From: Limnothrix sp. FACHB-406
GTDB taxonomy: Bacteria; Cyanobacteriota; Cyanobacteriia; CACIAM-69d
Direction of reading: 5' to 3'
Length of the DNA: 64,000 nt
NCBI RefSeq assembly: GCF_014698235.1
Contig: NZ_JACJSP010000009.1
Location: 1 to 64,000, forward strand
Each line of letters starts with the position of its first letter. Positions within the stretch are counted from its first letter, which is position 1. Positions 44,698 to 53,927 of this stretch are shown here, one piece after another. Under the pieces are notes generated by a model, which was given only the letters and a program-made list of their open reading frames with translations, was not told where the DNA came from and did not search any database. A program made the translations under genes and the position numbers.

Positions 44698-46590
44698 CTA
44701 AAACACCAACTGGGTCGAGGCCTGTTCCTTGTCCGGAATCGTGGTGTATTCGGCCAGAATTTGGCGGAACTCATCACCATCGATCGTTTCCTTTTCCACC
44801 AGCAGATCCACCAGGCGATCGATCGCCGTCCGGTTTTCGCGAACGATCCGCTTGGCTTCCAAATAGCAGTGATCCACGATCGAGCGCACTTGGGCATCCA
44901 CCCGGGCTGCGATCTCTTCGGAGTAGTCTGATCGGGTCAGCCAGTCGCGACCCAGGAACACCTCAGACGATTGGGTCTCCAGGGAAATCGGGCCAATGTC
45001 CGACATCCCAAAGCGGGTCACCATTTGCCGAGCCATGTTGGCCACCTGTTGCAGGTCGCCGCCGGCCCCGGTGGTCACTTCCGCATCACCGAAGATCACA
45101 TCTTCCGCCGCACGACCGCCCAAAGCACCGGAAATCCGAGCCATGATTTGCGATCGCGAAATCAGCATCTGATCTTCGCTGGGGGTGAACCAGGTCAGAC
45201 CGCGAGCTTGACCGCGCGGGATCAGGGTCACCTTCTGCACCGGGTCGTGGTGCTTCATCAGCGTCCCCACGATCGCGTGGCCAATCTCGTGGTAGGCAAT
45301 CAGGCGCTTGCTCTTGCTATCGACCAAGGGCGTGCCTTCCATCCCAGCAATCACCCGATCGACCGCATCATCGATTTCCTGCATCGTGATTGCGTCCTTG
45401 CGGCGGCGAGCCGTCAAGATAGCCGCTTCATTCAGCAGGTTCGACAGGTCAGCCCCCGTAAAGCCAGGAGTCCGACGGGCGATCACCTCTAGGGAAATTT
45501 CATCCGCCAGCTTTTTGTTACGGGCGTGGACATTCAGGATTTCCACACGGCCCTTCACATCCGGCGCATCCACCGTCACCTGGCGATCAAACCGGCCCGG
45601 TCGCAGCAGGGCCGAATCCAACACATCTGGGCGGTTAGTTGCTGCGATCACAATGATCCCCGTGTTGCCCTCAAAGCCGTCCATTTCGGTCAGCATTTGG
45701 TTCAGGGTCTGCTCACGCTCATCGTTACCGCCGCCGATGCCTGCGCCCCGTTGGCGACCCACCGCATCAATTTCATCAATGAAGATGATGCAGGGGGCGT
45801 TTTCCTTAGCTTTTTTGAACAGGTCGCGCACGCGGGAAGCGCCCACGCCCACAAACATTTCCACAAATTCCGAACCGGAGATGCTGAAGAACGGTACGCC
45901 CGCTTCCCCGGCGATCGCCTTGGCCAACAGGGTTTTGCCGGTTCCCGGAGGGCCCACCAACAACACGCCCTTCGGAATTCGTGCGCCCACCGCCGTAAAG
46001 CGCTCCGGCTTCTTCAGGAAGGTCACAACTTCTTGCAGTTCTTCCTTGGCCTCGTCCACGCCGGCCACATCATCAAACATCACGCCGGTTTTGGCTTCCA
46101 TTTGGAACCGGGCCCGCGACTTGCCAAATTGCATGGCTTGGCCAGGGCCACCGGGAACGTTGTTCGATCGCCGGAACAGGAAAAACAACCCCGACAGCAA
46201 CAAAATCGGGAACACCAAATTCCCCAGGAGACCCCACAGGGCCCCATCGTTGCGCATCGGGTGCGAATCCAGGTTCACCCCAGCTTCGCGCAGCTTGGCA
46301 ATCAAGTCTGGCGCGGCCACGGGCAAATCAACCCGCAAACGCTGAAGACGACCATCCAGCTCAGGATCGACAGCCTCGACAATCGCCGTGCGGCCACCCT
46401 CATACAGGTCAACTTCAACAATCCGGCCTGCATCCAAATATTCTAAAAAGCGGCCGTAGGTCATCCGGGTATTCGCCGCGTTTTTACCCATGTCTGCTGT
46501 GGGGCCCGAAACTGCGCCCTGCCATAGGAAAAACCCTACGATCAGGACGGGCAACGTCCACAGCAGCGCGACTCTCCAAGAGAATTTCAT
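44698..46590 (-). CDS. ftsH2: FtsH2-type ATP-dependent zinc metalloprotease
   Basis: A membrane-bound AAA+ protease of the thylakoid, 630 residues. Two membrane segments (about 8-24 and 118-138) flank a lumenal domain. The ATPase has Walker A GPPGTGKT (213-220), Walker [10 protein letters not shown] (268-276) and the second-region-of-homology arginines in RPGRFDR. The zinc motif is HEIGH (434-438). The N-terminus MKFSWR plus the lumenal segment [15 protein letters not shown] and PMRNDGA closely match FtsH2 (Slr0228 of Synechocystis), which with FtsH3 removes photodamaged D1 in photosystem II repair. Start ATG 46590. It ends at a strong terminator. Confidence 0.96.
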   Translation of the reverse strand: MKFSWRVALLWTLPVLIVGFFLWQGAVSGPTADMGKNAANTRMTYGRFLEYLDAGRIVEVDLYEGGRTAIVEAVDPELDGRLQRLRVDLPVAAPDLIAKLREAGVNLDSHPMRNDGALWGLLGNLVFPILLLSGLFFLFRRSNNVPGGPGQAMQFGKSRARFQMEAKTGVMFDDVAGVDEAKEELQEVVTFLKKPERFTAVGARIPKGVLLVGPPGTGKTLLAKAIAGEAGVPFFSISGSEFVEMFVGVGASRVRDLFKKAKENAPCIIFIDEIDAVGRQRGAGIGGGNDEREQTLNQMLTEMDGFEGNTGIIVIAATNRPDVLDSALLRPGRFDRQVTVDAPDVKGRVEILNVHARNKKLADEISLEVIARRTPGFTGADLSNLLNEAAILTARRRKDAITMQEIDDAVDRVIAGMEGTPLVDSKSKRLIAYHEIGHAIVGTLMKHHDPVQKVTLIPRGQARGLTWFTPSEDQMLISRSQIMARISGALGGRAAEDVIFGDAEVTTGAGGDLQQVANMARQMVTRFGMSDIGPISLETQSSEVFLGRDWLTRSDYSEEIAARVDAQVRSIVDHCYLEAKRIVRENRTAIDRLVDLLVEKETIDGDEFRQILAEYTTIPDKEQASTQLVF

Positions 46591-47063
46591 CTGATGAGTT
46601 GCCCCTCAATCAATGCCTGTTATGTGCCTGTTATGCGGCTCGGGCGATCCCGAGTCTTAACCAAATGTAACTTACTGTTAAGCAGCCAGCAACCGAACTC
46701 AGTTTGGTTCGGTTCCGGTGGTGGCCCGTGGCGATCGGGGAACTTGCTCCAAAACCACTGCCATGACTGGGTTTGATGCCTTGAGGAGCTAGTTACAATT
46801 ACTTAGCGGGCGATCGCCTGCCTGCCGTTCCCTGAGATTGAGGGAGAAACCAGCAAGGTTAAATGGGAGCGGGGTAGCCATCGGCCGTAGGGTTAAGTTG
46901 GCAAACGTCAAATTAGCAGCGGAAAATTGTGAAAGAATGGCCACCCAAAAATAGTGATTAAAAAAATGGTGATGGAAAACGTTTGCCTCTAGATTGGATT
47001 TCTAGATCAAACCGTTTCTAGACCGGTGTGAGTGGCTACGGCAGAAAATCGCACCGCACCTCC
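46591..47063. other. Divergent control region between ftsH2 and comFB
   Basis: The first part of a 611-bp spacer between divergent genes, so it should carry both promoters. AT-rich runs lie near 46665-46690 and 46920-46985 (gtgattaaaaaaatggtgatgg). No motif could be assigned with confidence. Confidence 0.4.
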
Positions 47064-47095
47064 AAATCATCATTACGTCAAATCATCATTACGTC
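47064..47095. repeat. 16-bp exact direct repeat upstream of comFB
   Basis: aaatcatcattacgtc occurs twice without a gap at 47064-47079 and 47080-47095, about 107 bp upstream of the comFB start. A regulator binding two tandem sites is possible. The downstream stretch to 47201 contains ctgtctataagtcccgtc, with a possible -10 (tataag, about 47142-47147). Confidence 0.7.
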
Positions 47096-47201
47096 TTGAG
47101 GGAGGGATTAGGTCGCTGGCTTTCCGCGCATACTTTACCCTGTCTATAAGTCCCGTCAATCTGACCCCGACTGACCTCGAATCCTGGTATCACGCAGAGT
47201 T

Positions 47202-47756
47202 ATGAGCATCGAAAAAATTGTTGAACAAGCGTTACGCGATGGCTATTTGACTCCGGCCATGGAAGCGGAAGTGGGGCGGATTTGCGATACAGCTTCCGAG
47301 TTATCGATCGAGGAGTATATGGCTCTCGATCGATTGATGGGTGCATTGCTGACTGGTGAAGTGGTTGTGCTGCCGCGCAAGCAATTTATCAACGTCATGG
47401 AAGAGTTGGTGCTCACGGAGGCCATTACCCGAGTCGCGGAAATTGAAACCACCAGCGATCGGGCTTTGGATGTGGGCGATATTGCTGCCTATGCCCTCAA
47501 TCGCTTGCCGCCCCTCTATGCCACCACTGAGGAGGGAGCCAACTACCAACGCCAACGGGCCAAGGAACAGCTCCAAGACCTGATTGCCAGCCAGGTGAAC
47601 GAAGCCATTGTTCACAGCCAATCCAAGCCGGAATTCTTCCCAGAGCGGCAACCCCTTGGCAAGCCCAGCGGCGATGTGCTCTCGCAAGTTAGCGCCCTGT
47701 TGCAATCTTCGGCCCCAGCCTTCGAGGCCGATGTGCCCGGTAGTACCAAACGCTAG
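47202..47756 (+). CDS. ComFB-family protein (late competence / nucleotide-messenger receptor)
   Basis: A 184-residue protein with a ComFB domain at about 60-140: NVMEELVLTEAI, ALDVGDIAAYALNRLPPLYATTEEG and RQRAKEQLQDLIASQVNEAI. Related cyanobacterial proteins (CdgR/ComFB) have been described as receptors of cyclic di-GMP; whether this one binds is inference. The N-terminal 50 residues (IEKIVEQALRDGYLTPAMEAEV) are a helical segment of the kind often found on cyanobacterial members, and the C-terminal 35 are polar. Start ATG 47202. An imperfect terminator follows. Confidence 0.88.
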   Translation: MSIEKIVEQALRDGYLTPAMEAEVGRICDTASELSIEEYMALDRLMGALLTGEVVVLPRKQFINVMEELVLTEAITRVAEIETTSDRALDVGDIAAYALNRLPPLYATTEEGANYQRQRAKEQLQDLIASQVNEAIVHSQSKPEFFPERQPLGKPSGDVLSQVSALLQSSAPAFEADVPGSTKR

Positions 47757-47780
47757 ACCCCGGTTATTTAATTCGTTTTG

Positions 47781-47813
47781 CCCGTCGCTGCTGGTTTTCA
47801 GCCCAGCGACGGG
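47781..47813 (+). terminator. Stem-loop after comFB
   Basis: cccgtcgctg (47781-47790) pairs perfectly with cagcgacggg (47804-47813) around a 13-nt loop, 25 bp past the comFB stop. There is no T-run after it, so termination would be weak. Confidence 0.45.
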
Positions 47814-47949
47814 TTACCGCTAGCCGCCAAAGCTTGCGCCAGAACGGGTGATTTTAGACCCGAGCGATCGCAAAATCCTTAAGCCAGGAACTCTGAAGAC
47901 CACCCCCGCGTCTGGAAAGCATGGGATATCCATCAACCCAGATGCGCGT

Positions 47950-48606
47950 ATGAGCTACTCCCCGCCCGTGCCCTGGTCCAAGATCGAGGCCGCCTTGCCC
48001 CAAACGCCTGTGCCGCCTCAGAAATTATCAAGCGCTGATTTGGTGCTGCGTTGCCAAGCAGGCTTGCAGCCTGATCGGGCTGCTTTTTCAGAACTGCTGC
48101 GGCGCTACCAGCCCCATGTGGATCGCGTGCTATATCACCTTGCGCCGGACTGGTCCGATCGGGCAGACCTCGCGCAGGAGGTGTGGTTGCGGGTCTATCG
48201 CCACCTCCACCGCCTCAAGGAGCCAGAAAAGTTCCGGGGATGGTTGAGCCGCATTGCCACCAATTTGTTTTATGACGAATTGCGCAAACGGAAGCGCGAT
48301 CGGGCCCCCGTCTCCTTAGATGCCACACGGCAACTGGACGATGGCGAACTGGATTGGGAAATTGCCTCCCCTGACCCCAGCCCCGAAGAGAACCTATCCT
48401 CGCAAGAGTTCTACGAGAAGCTGCGAGAGGCGATCGCCGATTTGCCTGAAGCCTTCCGCACCACGATCATTCTGCGGGAAATTGAAGATTTGCCCTACGA
48501 GCAAATTGCGGAAATGACCGGGGTTTCATTGGGCACAGTGAAATCGCGAATTGCTCGGGCCCGGGCCCGCTTGCAAACGCAACTGCAAAATTACCTCAAT
48601 CACTAG
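47950..48606 (+). CDS. sigG: ECF-type RNA polymerase sigma factor SigG
   Basis: A 218-residue group 4 sigma factor. Region 2 (about 35-110) reads FSELLRRYQPHVDRVLYHLAPDW, DLAQEVWLRVYRHLHRL, KFRGWLSRIATNLFYDELRKRKR. A linker rich in Asp/Glu/Pro follows. Region 4 (about 160-212) has LPEAFRTTIILREIEDLPYEQIAEMTGVSLGTVKSRIARARARL with a full helix-turn-helix. This long N-terminal form followed by a specific anti-sigma gene matches cyanobacterial SigG (Slr1545). ATG 47950 is chosen; GTG 47848 is in frame. The next gene encodes its likely anti-sigma factor. Confidence 0.92.
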   Translation: MSYSPPVPWSKIEAALPQTPVPPQKLSSADLVLRCQAGLQPDRAAFSELLRRYQPHVDRVLYHLAPDWSDRADLAQEVWLRVYRHLHRLKEPEKFRGWLSRIATNLFYDELRKRKRDRAPVSLDATRQLDDGELDWEIASPDPSPEENLSSQEFYEKLREAIADLPEAFRTTIILREIEDLPYEQIAEMTGVSLGTVKSRIARARARLQTQLQNYLNH

Positions 48607-48989
48607 TGCTGAGCCATTCATCTCAATGGACTAAGCCAGTGGTTTGAATTGGGGCTTGAGTTAGGGCTTGAATTGGGGTTTGAATTGCGGAGAAGTTTGA
48701 GGTTATATTCGCTACTCCGTATACTCAAAAAACGGGTTGAATCGGTAAAGTTCCGGTTGCTTGGATGTTCCAATGAGAACTTGCCAAATACCCAAGAAAA
48801 AACCGAGCGAAGTCATCAGGAAATCAGCGATCGAATGCTGATCATTGAAAGCGTTTCAGGGTAGAAATCTCGGTTCCTAAAGATTTAGACTAAAGCTGGA
48901 ACCAATTAGCAGGTTCCAAGGTCTTGTGTGATTGAACGGTGTGTCGCGAGTGCTGTTGTGATTGGTTTGTTAAGGGCTGTGGTGCTGCT
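48607..48989. other. Spacer between sigG and its anti-sigma gene, with 12-bp repeats
   Basis: 383 bp with no convincing gene. At 48644-48691 are four tandem 12-mers (ttgaattggggc, ttgagttagggc, ttgaattggggt, ttgaattgcgga). A 71-codon plus frame through 48649-48864 encodes only the translated repeat and unremarkable sequence. The gap is long for a sigma/anti-sigma pair, so an internal promoter is possible. Confidence 0.6.
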
Positions 48990-49637
48990 ATGACTTCTGA
49001 AATGCGTCCCCATGGACAAGACCCTGATTGGTCCGAAGCGTTCTGGTCTCGGGTTGCGGCATCGGATTCTGATCGCAGCCTCAACCAAGACCTAGACGGC
49101 GATCGCCTAGAGCGGGATTACCTCGACCCAAACTCCGATCCTGCGATTACGGAATCTTGGGGTTCGGGTTCCCCCATTGGCCTTGAGCAGTTTGAGTTGC
49201 TCAGTGCTTATCTTGATGATGAAGTCACCCCTGAAGAGCGACAACAGGTCGAAACCTGGTTGGCGACGGATTCAGCGGTGCAACAGGTTTTTAGAACGAT
49301 GGGTGGTTTGAGCCGCTCAATCACTCAGATCCCGGTGCCCGCTGCGGCCCCGATCGAGCAAACGGTGCAAGGCGTGTTGGCCAAGCTCGATCGCCGGAAA
49401 CAGCGACTGCAATGGGTTGGTGGCTCCGCGATCGCGGCGGTGGTGACGGCGGCCTTGGCTTCCATCAGCACGGGCTGGCAGGAACCAAGCTGGCAAATGG
49501 CGAGCTATCGATCGACCCCTGAGCAGTCCCTGGCCTTGTCTAGCCAATCGCCAACGCTGGCCCCCACGGAGCCGGCCGCTTCGCCCACTGGTCAAACGCC
49601 GCGATCGGTGGTCGATCGTGCCCTGATCATTGAATAG
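48990..49637 (+). CDS. Anti-sigma factor of SigG, without a zinc motif
   Basis: A 215-residue protein with an N-terminal acidic part and, at about 70-110, a segment LLSAYLDDEVTPEERQQVETWLATD that matches the anti-sigma domain (ZAS-type) fold. The H-x3-C-x2-C zinc residues are absent. A hydrophobic segment at about 150-167 (WVGGSAIAAVVTAALASI) would anchor it in the membrane, with a Ser/Pro/Thr-rich outer tail. Position downstream of sigG on the same strand supports the role; Slr1546 is the analogous protein in Synechocystis. ATG 48990 is the likely start. Confidence 0.85.
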   Translation: MTSEMRPHGQDPDWSEAFWSRVAASDSDRSLNQDLDGDRLERDYLDPNSDPAITESWGSGSPIGLEQFELLSAYLDDEVTPEERQQVETWLATDSAVQQVFRTMGGLSRSITQIPVPAAAPIEQTVQGVLAKLDRRKQRLQWVGGSAIAAVVTAALASISTGWQEPSWQMASYRSTPEQSLALSSQSPTLAPTEPAASPTGQTPRSVVDRALIIE

Positions 49638-50089
49638 ACGGCTCAAACGGAACAGCCCTCGGATCGGCATTGCGCCCCTGTGGCGTTTTGCCGATTCTTT
49701 TGATTAAGTTGCTGCCTCGCTTTGCGCAAGCGTTGATCGCCCTGAGGATCAGTCACCATGCGCCCCTGTCCTTGGGATTTTGAGACACCAGGTTAGAGAT
49801 CCCTGGGAGCTTTTTGGGGGTTTAGCACGTCTGAGAAGCTATCAACGAAATGCCGTTCAGGTGGTGCTGTTCTTGATAGTGCCGAAATCCGCTCCCCTTT
49901 CAGGCCATAGACCCCAGCCATTGCGCTTTGTAAGCTACTCCAATGTGCTGACCTGATTTCAAAGGGTTGCGGGAGTTACGGTTTTCTGTTCGCTTCCCAG
50001 ACTTGAATTTCCGAATATTCCCCGGTATACAGTCAAACTTAACGCCAAGTCATCCTCAAAGTACGGGGTTTCAGACCCAGGAGTTTTCG
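49638..50089. other. Leader region of the COP23 gene
   Basis: 452 bp upstream of the COP23 gene, no gene visible. The stretch contains gcgcaagcg (49725-49733) and a gatagtgcc/gctatcaac inverted segment near 49840-49883. The end, just before the start codon, has a good ribosome site (aggag, seven bases before ATG 50090). Confidence 0.4.
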
Positions 50090-50629
50090 ATGAAGTCAGC
50101 TATGAAATGGGCGATCGCTGGTTTGGTGGCCCTCAACCTACCTTGGATGACCGCTGAAACCGCCAGAGCCGGCGCTATTAAATCCTTAGCCTCCTTCCAA
50201 TGCCAACAGGTCAATGGCTATTACGCCACCGTGGCCGTTCAGCGAAATGGGCGCACAGCTCCGGTCATTGCCTGGACCAGTGAAGAATTTAGCGATGCGG
50301 GCTACACCCCCCAGCGCCGTTGCGGCGAAGTCACCAGCCGGTTGAACGGCGTGCTGCGGGAGAACGGTAATCGCCTCAGTAATATCTACTTAACCGTGGG
50401 ACGGGTGAATAGCCACACGGTGGTTTGTAGTGTGGGCAACATGCGATCGGGCTGCAATCGCAACAACGTGCTTTTTACCCTCAGCCAAACCAACCGCCGA
50501 TCGAACGATCCCCGTGAAGTGTTGGAGCGACTGTTCAACACGCGCGTTCTCAGCAGCGGCAACCCGGTACAAGAATCGGGCGGTCAACCCTACGTGAACT
50601 TGGAAAGTTTGGTGAATCAGCTTTTTTAG
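50090..50629 (+). CDS. COP23-family exported protein
   Basis: A 179-residue protein with a signal peptide (MKWAIAGLVALNLPWMTAETARA, cleavage near 26). The COP23 domain follows: LASFQCQQVNGYYATVAVQRNG, VIAWTSEEFSDAGYTPQRRCGEVTSRLNGVLREN and VGRVNSHTVVCSVG. Four Cys at about 41, 79, 123 and 132 could form disulfides. COP23 was first found as a circadian-oscillating membrane-associated protein; its role is unclear. ATG 50090 has aggag seven bases upstream. Confidence 0.9.
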   Translation: MKSAMKWAIAGLVALNLPWMTAETARAGAIKSLASFQCQQVNGYYATVAVQRNGRTAPVIAWTSEEFSDAGYTPQRRCGEVTSRLNGVLRENGNRLSNIYLTVGRVNSHTVVCSVGNMRSGCNRNNVLFTLSQTNRRSNDPREVLERLFNTRVLSSGNPVQESGGQPYVNLESLVNQLF

Positions 50630-50720
50630 GTCGCTTTTTTAGGTCGCTTTCTTTAGGCCTCTTGCAGGATGGACGGCCCTCAACGTGGGGTACGGGGGAA
50701 ATGCCTCGGTAGAATCAAGA

Positions 50721-50756
50721 CCCCAATTAATAACCCAATTAACAACCCAATTAACG
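50721..50756. repeat. 12-bp tandem repeat containing the tatC stop codon
   Basis: Three units in register: ccccaattaata (50721-50732), acccaattaaca (50733-50744), acccaattaacg (50745-50756). The stop codon of minus-strand tatC (50751-50753) lies inside the last unit, so expansion of the array would only add sequence downstream of it. Confidence 0.8.
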
Positions 50757-51548
50757 ACCCAGCAGGCGCAACACCCCAACACCACTGAAATACAAGCCAA
50801 GGACTGCGCCGCTCAAGAGTCCCTGGGTCAAGGGATCGGTGGAGGGAGTCAGCACCGCGCCCAGGATCACCGCGCCCAACAGCACGTAGCGCCACCCCGC
50901 CAGCATTTGCCCCGAGGAAACCACTCCCAATAAACCCAGCATCACTTGCAAAACGGGTATTTGGAAGGTGAGGGCCGTGCTGAAGAGCAAAAGCAGCACA
51001 AATTTAAAGTATTTCTCGATCGACCAAGCCTGTTCGACCACATCGCCGCCATAGCTCACGAAGAAGTTGAGGGCCGCTGGCACAAGGGCTTGGTAACCAA
51101 ACACTAGCCCCATGATGAACAGGACGCTGGATCCCACAACGGCGGGCAGCACTAACCGCCGCTCGCGCCGGGTGAGGCCGGGCAGGACGAACTGAATAAT
51201 TTGGTAAAGGATGTAGGGGGTTGCCAGCAGCAAACCCGAGTAGCCAGTGACCTCGATCGAGACAAAGAAAAATTCACCGGGTGTCAGTTGCAGGAACTTC
51301 ACCCCATTGGCCGGTGCTTCCAACAGTCGCACGATCGGCCGGACAAAGACGAAGCAAAGGCCCATCGCCAGCACCACCACCCCCAAGGCCGCAAAGAGGC
51401 GCGATCGCAACTCCTCTAGGTGCTCAAAAAGGGACATTTCCACTTCATCGGGCAGCTCATCATTGGGGTCGATCGGGTCGATCGGCTCGGGCGACGGCAT
51501 GGCCGGCGGGGTGATGTGGGGCTGGTCGAGGTCAGAGGAAGCGGTCAT
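50751..51548 (-). CDS. tatC: Sec-independent translocase subunit TatC
   Basis: A 265-residue polytopic membrane protein, the receptor of the twin-arginine translocon that exports folded proteins across thylakoid and plasma membranes. Six membrane segments lie between about 50 and 260. The conserved start of the domain, SLFEHLEELRSRLF, follows a Pro/Asp-rich cytosolic extension of about 38 residues. Loop signatures include TPGEFFFVSIEVTGYSG and LVFGYQALVPAALNFF with the AILTPSTDPLTQ-like VLTPSTDPLTQ. Start ATG 51548. It is divergent from the permease gene (136 bp). Confidence 0.96.
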   Translation of the reverse strand: MTASSDLDQPHITPPAMPSPEPIDPIDPNDELPDEVEMSLFEHLEELRSRLFAALGVVVLAMGLCFVFVRPIVRLLEAPANGVKFLQLTPGEFFFVSIEVTGYSGLLLATPYILYQIIQFVLPGLTRRERRLVLPAVVGSSVLFIMGLVFGYQALVPAALNFFVSYGGDVVEQAWSIEKYFKFVLLLLFSTALTFQIPVLQVMLGLLGVVSSGQMLAGWRYVLLGAVILGAVLTPSTDPLTQGLLSGAVLGLYFSGVGVLRLLGR

Positions 51549-51684
51549 AGGGGAAGGAAAAATGGGGCGATCGAGGCGGTGAGGCTGGGCAGCGCCGGAC
51601 GGCCGGGAAAACCCGCTGGGGCTGGTCAGTTAAGATTGGTCAGCACAGATTCATTTCTTAACATTCTAAGGGGCCTCCGTAACG

Positions 51685-52770
51685 ATGAAATGGTGGCAAA
51701 AGCTGAAGGGAAGTCCGCTGGCACGCTGGGGCGCGATCGTGCTCGGATTGCTTTACACCGTTGCCCTGTTTGCGGAGTTTGTGGCTCCCTATGACCCCTA
51801 CAGCGTCCAAGCGCAGGGGGGCCTGCTGCCACCCACGGTGATTCATTGGCAGGATCAGGCTGGGCAGTTTTTGGGGCCCCATGTTTATCCCACAACGCTG
51901 GGGGCAACGGATTTGCAGACGGGCGATCGCCCTTTGCGGGTGGATCGATCGCAGCCTTCTCGACTGCGACTGCTAACCACGGGCCCTGAATACCGGCTTT
52001 GGGGATTGATCCCCGCTCGGTGGCATCTGTTTGGCACCGATGGGCCCGGGCGCTGGAACGTGTTAGGAACCGATGAGCAAGGGCGCGATCAGTTCAGTCG
52101 CTTGGTCTATGGCAGCCGCATCAGCCTCAGCATTGGACTAGTAGGAATTGCAATTTCTTTCCCGATCGGGCTGTTAGTTGGCGGCATTTCTGGCTACTTT
52201 GGCGGCTGGATTGACAGCACAATCATGCGGCTCACGGAAGTGCTGATGACCATTCCGGGCATTTACCTGTTGGTGGCTTTGGCTGCCGTCTTGCCCCCCG
52301 GCCTGAGCAGTGCCCAGCGGTTCTTCCTGATTGTGGCCATCACATCATTCATCAGTTGGTCGGGCCTGGCACGGGTGATTCGCGGCCAAGTGTTGTCCAT
52401 CAAGGAGCGGCCCTTTGTGCAGGCGGCCCGAGCCATGGGGGCCGGGACTCTCCGGATTGTGGTGCTTCATGTGTTGCCCCAAACGGCCACTTACACGATT
52501 ATTTCCGCAACTTTGGCCGTGCCGAGTTTCATTGTGGCGGAATCGGTGTTGAGCTTGGTGGGGCTGGGGATTCAGCAGCCCGATCCTTCCTGGGGCAATC
52601 TGTTGTCTTTGGGAACCAATGCTTCGATTTTGACATTGCAGCCTTGGTTGGTTTGGCCCCCGGCGATCGCGGTGGTGCTGACAGTGCTGTCCTTTAATTT
52701 GTTGGGTGATGGGCTACGGGATGCTTTGGATCCACGCAGCACGGAGCGATCGAGCCGCTTGAGTGAATAG
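51685..52770 (+). CDS. DppC-type ABC transporter permease
   Basis: A 361-residue permease of the peptide/nickel importer family. A first membrane segment (about 12-33) is followed by a large periplasmic loop (35-135: APYDPYSVQAQGG, NVLGTDEQGRDQFSRLVYGSRISL, the DppC/OppC signature). Five more membrane segments and the coupling motif EAA-like RAMGAGTLRIVVLHVLPQT complete it. Ligand is probably an oligopeptide or related compound (inference). The partners (DppB, ATPases, binding protein) are not adjacent. Start ATG 51685. Confidence 0.93.
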   Translation: MKWWQKLKGSPLARWGAIVLGLLYTVALFAEFVAPYDPYSVQAQGGLLPPTVIHWQDQAGQFLGPHVYPTTLGATDLQTGDRPLRVDRSQPSRLRLLTTGPEYRLWGLIPARWHLFGTDGPGRWNVLGTDEQGRDQFSRLVYGSRISLSIGLVGIAISFPIGLLVGGISGYFGGWIDSTIMRLTEVLMTIPGIYLLVALAAVLPPGLSSAQRFFLIVAITSFISWSGLARVIRGQVLSIKERPFVQAARAMGAGTLRIVVLHVLPQTATYTIISATLAVPSFIVAESVLSLVGLGIQQPDPSWGNLLSLGTNASILTLQPWLVWPPAIAVVLTVLSFNLLGDGLRDALDPRSTERSSRLSE

Positions 52771-52797
52771 CTGTTGCTTAACCCTTGGGGCAAAAAC

Positions 52798-53385
52798 CTA
52801 GACTCGCCGCAGCACAAACACGCTTCCTTCGTTGCCCCGACCAATTCGCAAATCATCATCCAAATAGGTCACGTCTAACCAACCCTGTTGCTGGACGGGG
52901 TTCAAGGTGAAATTCAGTGCTCGAAACCGATCGCCCTGTTCAGCCCGATCGACCCAATCGGTAATTTGGCGATAGTTCGCTAACCGCTGGGAACCCACCA
53001 CAATTCGCTGAAAACGCACCGCCACCCGCACCGCCGACAAAGCCTCGAACCGGGCTGCCACCGCCACATAGCCCTCCAGCCAAGGGAAGTTGTTGTTGAG
53101 TTCCGCCAAGTTATAGATCGTTTGTCGATCGGGGCGAATGCATTGATAAATCGCGCCCAAATTGGCGATCGGGGGGCGATTAATACCCAATAGTTCTCGA
53201 CTGGTGGTGTAAAGCAGTTGCCAATCGCCCGCGAGCTTGGCCGGCTGCTCGATCGGGCTGGGGGTTGGGTTGCGTTCCTCCAGCCGCGTGATCAGCGCCA
53301 AAATAGCCGCCTTGTCCGAGGTCGTGGTTTTTAAACCCAAGTTTTGACCCACCAGGGCCGCAAGCAAATCTGATTTTCCCAGCAT
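52798..53385 (-). CDS. PAP/fibrillin-family protein
   Basis: A 195-residue protein with the lipocalin-like PAP/fibrillin (plastoglobulin) domain across its length: LAGDWQLLYTTSRELLGINRP, IYQCIRPDRQTIYNLAEL, VRVAVRFQRIVVG, WLDVTYLDDDLRIGRGNEGSVFVLRR. These proteins bind lipids or quinones and help protect thylakoids. ATG 53385 fits the domain; the frame is open 35 residues upstream to 53490. It converges with the permease gene (27 bp) and is divergent from the DUF3134 gene. Confidence 0.9.
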   Translation of the reverse strand: MLGKSDLLAALVGQNLGLKTTTSDKAAILALITRLEERNPTPSPIEQPAKLAGDWQLLYTTSRELLGINRPPIANLGAIYQCIRPDRQTIYNLAELNNNFPWLEGYVAVAARFEALSAVRVAVRFQRIVVGSQRLANYRQITDWVDRAEQGDRFRALNFTLNPVQQQGWLDVTYLDDDLRIGRGNEGSVFVLRRV

Positions 53386-53536
53386 GATGAATTCAACAAT
53401 CCAGTAGGACGCGGCGGAGCGATCGTGGCACACTTGACAGGGGAGGCCTCTTGTGGAAACACTAGGATCCGCTTCCAGCCCAACAGGCACAAGCCCCTAT
53501 CCACCATATCGCTAGCAACCTATCCCTAAACTATTG

Positions 53537-53770
53537 ATGAACACTCCTGCTTTGCGTGAAGAACCGCGCCGTGCTCGTGCGGGCGTGATCCCGGCCCAAA
53601 CCAACGCTTCGATCTTGGACTGGCTGGAATCATCAGGTCGGCTGCGCGATCGCGATGAACGGGACTTTGAGTACAACGAGCGCGACGAAGAAATCGCCGA
53701 TATGCTCGTGGGCGAAGAAACGGGCTACGAGCTGGATGACGACGATGACATGGCCAGCGACGAACCCTAG
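53537..53770 (+). CDS. Small acidic DUF3134 protein
   Basis: A 77-residue protein, conserved in cyanobacteria and of unknown role. The N-terminal LREEPRRARAGVIPAQTNASILDWLESSGRL is the domain signature; the second half is very acidic, ending with a run of Asp (ELDDDDDMASDEP). No membrane segment or Cys. ATG 53537 is used; the TTG before it is in frame. It lies 157 bp upstream of rpmI on the same strand. Confidence 0.85.
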   Translation: MNTPALREEPRRARAGVIPAQTNASILDWLESSGRLRDRDERDFEYNERDEEIADMLVGEETGYELDDDDDMASDEP

Positions 53771-53927
53771 GCCCTGTTACCCTTCAACCAATTAGCGCGA
53801 TCGACCTCAGAGGCTTCATTGCCCCCAGCGCCCCCTTGACCGCATAGGTCGATCATTTACGCAATGGGGCTAGCAGTGATAGGATTTGAAATCGCGCCAA
53901 CCAAGCGCCCAACCCCGAGGTAAGTCC

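Noticed and set aside
48649-48864. A 71-codon frame between sigG and the anti-sigma gene
   Set aside because: Its first part is only the translation of the 12-bp repeat (GLELGLELGFEL); the rest shows no family and no ribosome site was seen.
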